Source of the DNA: Balanoglossus misakiensis
Lineage: Eukaryota; Hemichordata
DNA length: 64,000 bases
Assembly (NCBI GenBank): GCA_040954595.2
Contig: CM082585.2
Coordinates: 4,030,001 to 4,094,000, forward strand
Reading direction: 5' to 3'
In this document: positions 46,521 through 57,800 of the stretch, piece by piece
Layout of the letters: every line of letters begins with the position of its first letter
How positions within the stretch are numbered: the stretch's first letter is position 1
Made by a program: the position numbers and the translations under genes
Notes under the pieces: model-generated
Database searches by the model: none
What the model was told of the DNA's origin: nothing
The model's input: the letters and a program-made list of their open reading frames with translations, nothing else

Positions 46521-46874
46521 GTTGACTTCTTGATTCGCAGCAAATGACTATACTCTGCACCCTTCCGATGGCCACATATCAATTTTTTTCGATTGGCATG
46601 ACCGCCACGTGCACTCTGTTAATTGGTTTCTATTCTTGATATCTTTTTTTATTTTAGAGAATGATTGACATGTAACTCGTGGTTGGGATATATTTGGAAA
46701 TGGGTGTGGAATTGTCTGATACACGTATACTGAATGCAGAGTTCAGAAACACTAACTGCCTTATTTTAGTTGAATACCTATAGACTCTAAAATCTTTATT
46801 TTGCCAACAGTAAGACAGAACCAGAGATGTATTGAATATGCCCCCGTGCTTGTACTCTCGTATCATAAAAAAAT

Positions 46875-48000
46875 AGCGTCAAGGACACTGTGGTCCCATT
46901 TGAGGATTATGCGGAAACAGTGACACACCAGAATAAAAAGTACAGGTGACATTGCAAGCAGATCTGCAAGCAGCAATATCGGGCCTAAGCCAACATAGCA
47001 CATAGCAACATAGCAATAAGCATATCTGCTCTGGATGCCAAGATATGGAAAAGTAGGTCAAAGGTCACCTGAGGTTATGCAAAATTTGGGCAAGAAATTT
47101 TGACCCTATACTGGTCCATGTTCAACAAAAACCAAACCTATAGCCCTATTGGTTAGCCTGGAATTAGGTATGCACATAATTAATAAGATATGCAGGTGTC
47201 ACAGGTGACCCCAAATTTTGGCTTTTCAATTTTAGTCCCAACCCTCCAAACGCCAAGTCTGTACCTGCTCTGGATGCCAAGATATGATAAAGTAGGTCAA
47301 AGGTCACCTGAGGTCATGCAAAATTTGGGCAAGACATTTTGACCCTATACTGGTCCAGGTCCCATAAGAACGAAACCTCTAGCCCTATTAGTTAGCCCGG
47401 AATTAGGTATGCACATAATTAATGTGTTAAGCAGGTGTTACAGGTGAGCCCAAAATTTTGCCGTTTATTTTGGCCCCATTGTGCTCACTGACCAATAGAC
47501 AGTCACTGTACAGGACTATTGCACAGACCAGAATTCCACAATAAGACGTGGACATAGCTTAACCATAGAGGTATAAGTAAAGGTATAAATTTAATAAAAA
47601 GACTAAAAAATTCATAAAAAATAAAACATCGATGATATTAACTTAACACTTACAGGTCGATGTGAGGTTGACATAAGGTACATGCATACCAATTTTTAAA
47701 GCAATCTGACGAGTAGTTGTTGACTTTCAGAGTTTTGATAAATTTCACATTTTTCCAGCTAATTTGCATATTTTTGGGCCTGGCAACTTCGTTTGGACAA
47801 ACTCCCATCTACAGCCCAGGATGCACCTACACACCAAATATTGAGGTGATACGCGCAGCGGTTTTCAAGTTTTTGATGTGGACGGACATACAGACATACA
47901 TCCATCCATACATCCAAACATACATCCATACATACATACAGACGCAACCGATCCCATAAGGTCCCATGGTATATATGCCTATACCAATGGGACCTAAAAA
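46875..48000. mobile_element. 1.1 kb insertion in inverted copy 3, unclassified
   Basis: Copies 1 and 2 are continuous across this point, so the block is an insertion. It contains a tandem duplication (next entry), a run of ACATCCATACATAC-type repeats near 47885-47940 and a right-end hairpin AGGTCCCAT...ATGGGACCT at 47959-47995. A related GTGGTCCCATTTG near the left (46891) may be the other end. No coding frame is recognisable. Confidence 0.75.
47028..47465. repeat. Tandem duplication, unit about 238 bp
   Basis: CTCTGGATGCCAAGATATG and the following AAGTAGGTCAAAGGTCACCT, TTTTGACCCTATACTGG and GGAATTAGGTATGCACATAA occur twice, about 238 bp apart, inside the 1.1 kb insertion. Confidence 0.85.
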
Positions 48001-50434
48001 TGCAGATATAAATCAGAACAGTCACTTTACATTCTGGTACATGTAGTCAAGTAATTGTACAAATATAATTCAAAACCGAAATAAATAAGTTGACAATATA
48101 CTCTCCCTGAGATCAATTTCTCTTGCTATTCCTCATCAAAGGGGATCGGTGATTCGGAGTGATACCGCTAATTTGCTTATTTGCATATTTTTCAAAATTC
48201 AGCTTTCATCGCTAAATGTAAAGTCACTGAAACTAAATAATGAAGTGTAAACTTCATGAAGATATACCTTGTATATTCTTGCTAATAGCCTAATAGCCTA
48301 ATAGCCTAATGTTTGATGACCTGCCACTCCCCGCCGGCGAACCTCCAAGTGACACAAGTGCATGTGGTGCCATTGGCCGTCGTCGACTGAGAGTGATTCA
48401 CCAATCCTATTGCCCGAATGCACCATCAGCTCAGTGTCGTGCCGGAGGTATTGAAATGCAAATAAATGTACACACACATGCACTTGACTCTTTGTGGTTT
48501 CATCAACATTTTAGGTCGAGAATAAAATAAGCCTAGGTTTTGTGTATGTTTGGAAACTTGGCCAATTTCAACGAAACATGATAGCACACTACAAGACGTA
48601 CAGGTATAGAATAGCTTGATTATTAATACACACCTCTTGCATATACATTCGAGGTGTTGTCATTTGTATGTGTGTGAACCATCTCTTTCCCACGTGTACA
48701 TATTTTTGACATCAATCATTTTCCACTGCTCCCCTGTGACCTTAAACCCGCCACTTTGAACAAAATCCTAAAAGTGTGACATGAGTGAAAGTGATTTGTG
48801 TGTTGCACAGAAAGCATGTTTATTTTTAGCTTTTATGAGTGTGTTGTGTACATGTATTGTAAATGTTGGTTTCAATTCTAGCAATCCTTTTTTATTCCGT
48901 ATTTTAACATTGATTACGTGAACATGAAAAGCATCTACATGTAACATCTACATCTTGAGGCTTTCAGTCAGTGGATGATAAACTGACGAACAGGCTTAAA
49001 CCTATTTCAAATTCCGTTAAATGTGTTGAATTTAACAAGTTCCCCATTCAAAGCATAATTTCACATATTCAACCGAATATATTTACATTCATTGTAGGAA
49101 ATATGCCAACTTCTCCCAACTTGTATTACTGTGTCGATAAAGTACAGAAATAATACATTATCAACAATGTCATCACGTTGGCTTTGAGGAAGTTCTTGCA
49201 ATAAGATTCAGAAAACCGAATATATCTACATTCATTGTAGGAAATATGCCAACTTCTCCCAACTTGAATTACTGTGTCGATAAAGTACAGAAATGATACA
49301 TTATCAACAATGTCATCACGTTGGCCTTGAGGAAGTTCTTGCAATAAGATTCAGAATACATAAACACGTTTTTGCGGTTTAATTTATCATGGAACTATCA
49401 TGCTTACAAGCCTACACTCACCTCCACTCTATCGAATAAAACCTGGGCCTATACGTCGTTAGAATGTATGCAAAGCATTTACCTTCAACGCGTACTCATT
49501 TTGGCTGTGCATCAATCATTTCCCCCCAAACACGGGTCAACTATAGATTTCTAGTCGCGTACAAAGGCTTATTTAGGACAACGCCGCATGAAGCTTTTCT
49601 AGTCTATAAATCTATAAAAGAAATGTTTCAGCTAATTCGCCCCACCTGAAGTTATTTTGATATTCCGTGAGTTTATTATAGTTTTCAACTGAAGTAGGGC
49701 GAGGTCCTTCCTTGGCAGGTTTTGGGCTTACAGACACCCAGGGAGGACTTGACTTCAATTTACATGTGTATGGACAGTATTCATATTTTTCCTCGCAGTG
49801 TACGCTTTTCAACGTACTCGTTTTGAAGTATACGTGTTCTTAGAACACGTGATCAATAGTGTTGGGCGAACATCAAAATAGGACCACTATACCCACGAAT
49901 CACAAGTAAAACATGTCATTCCATGATACTGCTGTATCTAAGTCTTCCAATGGCCGTCTGGTGGTGAGCAGTTTGCAGGAGGTGGCGAGATATTAAATTT
50001 CCAATAAAATGTGGCTTAGTGTGCATCATATACACCTACATTTAACAGCAAGACACAATTCACGCACACGTTTAACATAGTACGACATGAAATGTATTAT
50101 TAGTTCAATGATGAGTGTTCTCATTCTAGTACGCAAAATCTTGTTTTGTTTGGCAAACAAATACAAACTTCCAGGATGTAATGTTGGAAATAGCTTTCGG
50201 TGTTCGTTTTATTGACCAACGAGAGCCAGTAGTGTCGACCTGGCTAGCTTTCCCTCAGGTCAACTAAAAGTGCTTCAAGGAAGACAATTAAACGCACTCT
50301 TGGTGAAGTATTAAGATATCTCCAGCTATTTACAACAGTGCTTCTAACTTCGAAACGTGTGATGAAAGCAGACAACTCCAGCTAACATTCAAGTGCCGTT
50401 ACGGTGAAGATGTCTAAGGGTTGTGTCGTCTCCT

Positions 50435-51876
50435 ACATTTATGGTCTGCATGATGCTAGAGTTTCTCACAGCCCACGGTTCGCCACATATGCAATGCTCG
50501 TCACTGACGCGCTCTCAACCGTTTAGCACGTCTTCTTCAGCCATGGTCTGCACGATACTGGACTCTCTCACAGACCACGGTTCCGCAACATGTACAAGGC
50601 TCTTCACTGACGCGCCCTCAACCATTTAGCACGTCTTCTACAGCCATGGTCTGCACGATACTGGACTCTCTCACAGACCACGGTTCCGCAACATGTACAA
50701 GGCTTTTCACTGACGCGCCCTCAACCGTTTAGCACGTCTTCTTCAGCCATGGTCTGCATGATACTGGACTCTCTCACAGACCACGGTTCCGCAACATGTA
50801 CAAGGCTTTTCACTGACGCGCCCTCAACCGTTTAGCACGTCTTCTTCAGCCATGGTCTGCACGATACTGGACTCTCTCACAGACCACGGTTCCGCAACAT
50901 GTACAAGGCTTTTCACTGACGCGCCCTCAACCGTTTAGCACGTCTTCTTCAGCCATGGTCTGCACGATACTGGACTCTCTCACAGACCACGGTTCCGCAA
51001 CATGTACAAGGCTTTTCACTGACGCGCCCTCAACCGTTTAGCACGTCTTCTTCAGCCATGGTCTGCACGATACTGGACTCTCTCACAGACCACGGTTCCG
51101 CAACATGTACAAGGCTTTTCACTGACGCGCCCTCAACCGTTTAGCACGTCTTCTACAGCCATGGTCTGCACGATACTGGACTCTCTCACAGACCACGGTT
51201 CCGCAACATGTACAAGGCTTTTCACTGACGCGCCCTCAACCGTTTAGCACGTCTTCTTCAGCCATGGTCTGCACGATACTGGACTCTCTCACAGACCACG
51301 GTTCCGCAACATGTACAAGGTTCTTCACTGACGCGCCCTCAATCATTTAGCACGTCTTCTTCAGCCATGGTCTGCACGATACTGGACTCTCTCACAGACC
51401 ACGGTTCCGCAACATGTACAAGGCTTTTCACTGACGCGCCCTCAACCGTTTAGCACGTCTTCTTCAGCCATGGTCTGCACGATACTGGACTCTCTCACAG
51501 ACCACGGTTCCGCAACATGTACAAGGTTCTTCACTGACGCGCCCTCAATCATTTAGCACGTCTTCTTCAGCCATGGTCTGCACGATACTGGACTCTCTCA
51601 CAGACCACGGTTCCGCAACATGTACAAGGCTCTTCACTGACGCGCCCTCAACCGTTTAGCACGTCTTCTACAGCCATGGTCTACACGATACTGGACTCTC
51701 TCACAGACCACGGTTCCGCAACATGTACAAGGTTCTTCACTGACGCGCCCTCAACCGTTTAGCACGTCTTCTACAGCCATGGTCTGCACGATACTGGACT
51801 CTCTCACAGACCACGGTTCCGCAACATGTACAAGGCTTTTCACTGACGCGCCCTCAACCGTTTAGCTCGTCTCCTA
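50435..51876. repeat. 103-bp minisatellite, 14 units
   Basis: Unit starts at 50435, 50538, 50641, 50744 and so on every 103 bp to 51774. A typical unit holds CAGCCATGGTCTGCACGATA, CTGGACTCTCTCACAGACCA, GGTTCCGCAACATGTACAAG and CTGACGCGCCCTCAACCGTT. The first unit is the most diverged, and a decayed unit with CCTCAACCGTTTAGC continues to about 51990. The matching place in copy 1 has a single unit (36866-36968, reversed). Confidence 0.95.
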
Positions 51877-51989
51877 AATCCATGGTCTGCATGTAGACTC
51901 TCTCACAGCCCCTCTTGTCGTCAATGCAGGCTTATGGACTGTTTGCATGTGTGCCCGGCTCTTCACTGACGCGCCCTCAACCGTTTAGC

Positions 51990-53175
51990 AAAGGAGGAGC
52001 ACCATACGGTGTTGTGTAGACCAGAAGCCCTGCATGGGCAGCGAGAGGGGATGTCAGAGAGACTACAAATACAGTACATTCTAAACGTGGGGTCAGAAAA
52101 CTTCAACCAACATTGCCGTCAAACTATCAAGGTGAAACCTTTACACAGTTCACATCACAGGAAGCTCTTCCTCATTGTGTATGTTTGTGTGTTGATTATT
52201 GATTGACACAACAAACAAAATTGTTTATTTATTTACTAATATGGTCATGTTTGTTTGTTGACAGGTTAGGGTTAGGATACATTCAACGCTTCGGGTCCAT
52301 TCACTCCACAGCATCACTCCCTATATAATACACACAAGGGTTGAAACAAGGTGGTGTGGGCCACGACGTCACTTCCGGTTTAACCTGCTCTTCATGAGCA
52401 AAACATGGCCGACCTAGCAGTGTCACCTTTCTTGAATCTAGCCTATTTCTGGGGTCTCGAGGGTCTCAGCCCCGTATTTTCAAGTCCAGAAAAACACACT
52501 AAAGAATATTACGTTGGTGGTGGCAACATATCCTATACTTACTACATCACATCTATCCTGCAATTCCATGAAAAGAGTATAAATCGACGATATTTCACAT
52601 CGTTCTGCGTTGATATCCGTTCGTTTATTTAGGCTAAACACGGTGTCTCAGTGAAGCGGGTAGTTAAATTCAAATTGGATCAATAAAGCAGCCCTGCCTT
52701 GGCCAGCGCTATCGTAAACCCGGAAGTTTAATTGGTCCCAGACCAAGAGTAATCAAGATTATATAATTGATACATATCAGAACTCAAAAAATAAAAATAA
52801 AATATCTTTGTATTGAATTTCTAGCCCCTCCACATTCCATCTGTCTCAACAGGTGATTACTTTAAATCAGTTTTCTTTTTTTAGATGCAGGTATGAATTT
52901 TTAATGCACTATTTTAAAATTAGATTCTGCGTTAATATTTATTTATTTATTGAGTATTTACTTGAATCACTTCTAATGTTTATTGCGTGGTAATTTATCC
53001 CCAATCGACGGAAATGATGCAATAGGTACCGATTTTCACATGAAATACAACTTTTAAACCAGATTTGTATAGCAGCATATCATTTCAGATGTGACAGCAG
53101 CAAATGAGATAAAATGAATGATGGTATGTCATAATACAGTTGTTTATGTGTGCGACCCCCTAGGAAAATGATTGG
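51990..53175. other. No gene recognised
   Basis: A 75-codon frame at 52405-52632 starting MADLAVSPF has no recognisable family or splice context. The rest is AT-rich with nothing assignable. Confidence 0.35.
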
Positions 53176-53251
53176 TATGTATGTATGTATGTATGTATGT
53201 ATGTATGTATGTATATATGTATGTATGCATGTATGTATGTATGTATGTATT
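53176..53251. repeat. (TATG)n microsatellite
   Basis: GTAT tetramers with a few interruptions. Confidence 0.95.
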
Positions 53252-53814
53252 TGGGTTTTAAACTAACTTAGTGGTAGGGCGGTCATTAAATGGCCGTTAC
53301 AATGATGTAGTAAACACTTGTCAAATTACTATATGAACATATGGATGGATGGATACTTCACACATTTTTGTGTTGTATGGCAACTGTCCCACTGTCTTAA
53401 ATACTCATTTCATCCGCTAATTAGATTTAAGGCCTTTCCGTAGAAAGATCGAAATAATAAAAACACTCAATATTCAATTTCTTAGTCGCACTTACATGTG
53501 ATTTATGAATGAGTAATAAAGAAACTTAATTGATAACGTGCAAATTCCTATTTAATGGTGTAGGAAGGTGGTGACATTGAGTTCAAGTCGTATACAGTGA
53601 GGTCAAACATGTAAATCATATTTTGACAACGTTGTTGTACACAGAAAGTACAAGCTTCAGTGTTACATCAGTCAAGGATTATTCCAGAAACTGGGCAGCC
53701 GTTTTAGAATGTGTTAAAGGGTTTAGTAGAGAATCGTCAAGGTAAAGGAAACTAATCAAACAATGTCTTTAATGAACTTAAATGACATTCCAAGTAAAAA
53801 TGAGTATTTGGAAA

Positions 53815-54331
53815 CCGAATGTCCGAATTCACACAGCGCTCACAAAATTCCATTCAGCTCCGCTGGCAATGTCCGAATTTACGAAGCACTCACCACAATT
53901 CAGTTCAGCTCTGCTGGCAATGTCCGTTCTGTTCTGCTGGCAATGTCCGAATTCACGAAGCGCTCACCACAATTCAGTTCAGCTCCACTGGCAATGTCCG
54001 TTCAGTTCTGCTGGCAATGTCCGAATTCGCGAAGCACTCACCAAAATTCAGTTCAGCTCTGCTGGCAATGTCCGTTCAGTTCTGCTGGAAATGTCCGAAT
54101 TCCTGAAGCACTCACCACAATTCAGTTCAGCTCCGCTGGCAATGTCCGTTCAGTTCTGCTGGCAATATCCGAAGTCAAGAAGCGCTCCCAAAAATTCCGT
54201 TCAGTTCTGCTGGCAATTCAAATTCGCGAAGCACTCACCAAAATTCAGTTCAACTCTGCTGGCAATGTCCGTTCAGTTCTGCTGGCAATGTCCAAATTCG
54301 CTCGCCCAAATTCAGTTCAGCTCCGCTGGCT
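53815..54331. repeat. 74-bp minisatellite, about 7 units
   Basis: Starts at 53867, 53941, 54015, 54089 and 54163 are exactly 74 bp apart; the flanking units are shortened. A unit holds CAATGTCCGAATTCGCGAAG, CACTCACCAAAATTCAGTTC, AGCTCTGCTGGCAATGTCCG and TTCAGTTCTGCTGG. All three forward frames are open across it, giving frames up to 266 codons (53763-54563). As 74 is not a multiple of 3, these frames are probably artefacts. Confidence 0.92.
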
Positions 54332-54840
54332 GCCCCATGAAGACTTCCCCCTCGACCCCTTCACACCAGACTTAAATACTGTGGTGCGGATGAATATGTC
54401 AGTAATATTGGCGCAAAGAGTTTACCCAGGTGTACCAGGTGTGTCATTAATTAGCGCCCTCCACATCCGGATGGGCCAAAATAACATTATGTTACGCACT
54501 GTTTACCTGGGACTCGTTTATTACGAAGTCTTTATCGTCATGCGCAGATTAATACGGTATTGAAACCAGTCCGCCTGCCACTTCCCACGTGATGCCTTAA
54601 TCTGGAACAAAGCATGCGCATGGGTGACGCAATGTGCACGGCTAGAAAAATATCACTCTAGTTCAAGGCATGCGTAAACAGTATCTGGTCAGTACTTGTA
54701 ACTGGTTGAGAAAATATCTGCTAAAGGACGTAAATACACATACCATTACGAACACCATGTCGAAATCCATAAGACTCTGATAGAAAGAGATGGAAATCAT
54801 TAAACTAAACAAATGCAGAAACAGAGAAAATATTAGTAGT
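54332..54840. other. No gene recognised
   Basis: Unique sequence between the 74-bp and 130-bp arrays. Nothing assignable is seen. Confidence 0.4.
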
Positions 54841-57800
54841 AAGTGAAGCCTGGCTGTCGCCTGTCTTAGGTCACCACTTCATAAGCGGTCTTACCCGTCA
54901 TTGGCACAAACAGTCTCAGGAAGTAAGCTTTCAGCCTACCAATGTAGCTATTATATTTTCCACTTTTTGTAAGTGAAGCCTGACTGTCGCCTGTCTTAGG
55001 TCACCACTTCATAAGCGGTCTTACCCGTCATTGGCACAAACAGTCTCAGGAAGTAAGCTTTCAGCCTACCAATGTAGCTATTATATTTTCCACTTTTTGT
55101 AAGTGAAGCCCGACTGTCGCCTGTCTTAGGTCACCACTTCATAAGCGGTCTTCCCCGTCATTGGCACAAACAGTCTCAGGAAGTAAGCTTTCAGCCTACC
55201 AATGTAGCTATTATATTTTCCACTTTTTGTAAGTGAAACCCGACTGTCGCCTGTCTTACGTCACCTCTTCATAAGCGGTCTTACCCGTCATTGGCACAAA
55301 CAGTCTCAGGAAGTAAGCTTTCAGCCTACCAATGTAGCTATTATATTTTCCACTTTTTGTAAGTGAAGCCTGACTGTCGCCTGTCTTAGGTCATCACCTT
55401 ATAGGCGGTCTTACCCGTCATTGGCACAAACAGTCTCAGGAAGTTAGCTTTCAGCCTACCAATGTAGCTATTATATTTTCCACTTTGTGTAAGTGAAGCC
55501 TGACTGTCGCCTGTCTTAGGTCACCACTTCATAAGCGGTCTTACCCGTCATTGGCACAAACTGTCTCAGGAAGTAAGCTTTCAGCCTACCAATGTAGCTA
55601 TTATATTTTCCACTTTTTGTAAGTGAAGCCTGACTGTCACCTGTCTTAGGTCACCACTTCATAAGCGGTCTTACCCGTCATTGGCACAAACTGTCTCAGG
55701 AAGTAAGCTTTCAGCCTACCAATGTAGCTATTACATTTTCCACTTTTTGTAAGTGAAGCCTGACTGTCGCCTGTCTTAGGTCACCACTTCATAAGCGGTC
55801 TTACCCGTCATTGGCACAAACTGTCTCAGGAAGTAAGCTTTCAGCCTACCAATGTAGCTATTACATTTTCCACTTTTTGTAAGTGAAGCCTGACTGTCGC
55901 CTGTCTTAGGTCACCACTTCATAAGCGGTCTTACCCGTCATTGGCACAAACAGTCTCAGGAAGTAAGCTTTCAGCCTACCAATGTAGCTATTATATTTTC
56001 CACTTTTTGTAAGTGAAGCCTGACTGTCGCCTGTCTTAGGTCACCACTTCATAAGCGGTCTTACCTGTCATTGGCACAAACAGTCTCAGGAAGTAAGCTT
56101 TCAGCCTACCAATGGAGCTATTATATTTTCCACTTTTTGTAAGAGAAGCCCGACTGTCGCCCGTCTTAGGTCACCACTTCATAAGCGGTCTTACCCGTCA
56201 TTGGCACAAACAGTCTCAGGAAGTAAGCTTTCAGCCTACCAATGTAGCTATTATATTTTACACTTTTTGTAAGTGAAGCCTGACTGTCGCCTGTCTTAGG
56301 TCACTACTTCATAAGCGGTCTTACCCGTCATTGGCACAAACAGTCTCAGGAAGTAAGCTTTCAGCCTACCAATGTAGCTATTACATTTTCCACTTTTTGT
56401 AAGTGAAGCCTGACTGTCGCCTGTCTTAGGTCACCACTTCATAAGCGGTCTTACCCGTCATTGGCACAAACAGTCTCAGGAAGTAAGCTTTCAGCCTACC
56501 AATGTAGCTATTATATTTTCCACTTTTTGTAAGTGAAGCCTGACTGTCGCCTGTCTTAGGTCACCACTTCATAAGCGGTCTTAGCCGTCATTGGCACAAA
56601 CAGTCTCAGGAAGTAAGCTTTCAGCCTACCAATGTAGCTATTATATTTTCCACTTTTTGTAAGTGAAGCCTGACTGTCGCCTGTCTTAGGTCACCACTTC
56701 ATAAGCGGTCTTACCCGTCATTGGCACAAACAGTCTCAGGAAGTAAGCTTTCAGCATACCAATGTAGCTATTATATTTTCCACTTTTTGTAAGTGAAGCC
56801 TGACTGTCGCCTGTCTTAGGTCACCACTTCATAAGAGGTCTTACCCGTCATTGGCACAAACAGTCTCAGGAAGTAAGCTTTCAGCCTACCAATGTAGCTA
56901 TTACATTTTCCACTTTTTGTAAGTGAAGCCCGACTGTCGCCTGTCTTAGGTCACCACTTCATAAGCGGTCTTACCCGTCATTGGCACAAACAGTCTCAGG
57001 AAGTAAGCTTTCAGCCTACCAATGTAGCTATTATATTTTCCACTTTTGTAAGTGAAGCCTGACTGTCGCCTGTCTTAGGTCACCACTTCATAAGAAGTCT
57101 TACCCGTCATTGGCACAAACAGTCTCAGGAAGTAAGCTTTCAGCCTACCAATGTAGCTATTACATTTTCCACTTATTGTAAGTGAAGCCTGACTGTCGCC
57201 TGTCTTAGGTCACCACTTCATAAGCGGTCTTACCCGTCATTGGCACAAACAGTCTCAGGAAGTAAGCTTTCAGCCTACCAATGTAGCTATTATATTTTCC
57301 ACTTTTTGTAAGTGAAGCCTGACTGTCGCCTGTCTTAGGTCACCACTTCATAAGCGGTCTTACCCGTCATTGGCACAAACAGTCTCAGGAAGTAAGCTTT
57401 CAGCCTACCAATGTAGCTATTATATTTTCCACTTTTTGTAAGTGAAGCCTGATTGTCGCCTGTCTTAGGTCACCACTTCATAAGAGGTCTTACCCGTCAT
57501 TGGTACAAACAGTCTCAGGAAGTAAGCTTTCAGCCTACCAATGTAGCTATTACATTTTCCACTTTTTGTAAGTGAAGCCTGACTGTCGCCTGTCTTAGGT
57601 CACCACTTCATAAGCGGTCTTACCCGTCATTGGCACAAACAGTCTCAGGAAGTAAGCTTTCAGCCTACCAATGTAGCTAATTATATTTTCCACTTTTGTA
57701 AGTGAAGCCTGACTGTCGCCTGTCTCAGGTCACCACTTCATAAGAAGTCTTACCCGTCATTGGCACAAACAGTCTCAGGAAGTAAGCTTTCAGCCTACCA

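Larger units (their letters stand above)
46253..50434 (-). repeat. Locus duplication, copy 3 (inverted)
   Basis: The reverse complement matches copy 1 from about 40250 down to 36860. With copy 2 it forms a large imperfect palindrome centred near 46235. It carries an 1.1 kb insertion (46875-48000) and an altered segment at about 48300-48450. It keeps sequence that copy 1 lost (matching 43214-43380), so it is the fullest version of that end. Confidence 0.85.

Noticed and set aside
46875-48000. Helitron
   Set aside because: There is a terminal hairpin but no convincing TC start, CTRR end with proper spacing, or Rep/helicase remnant.
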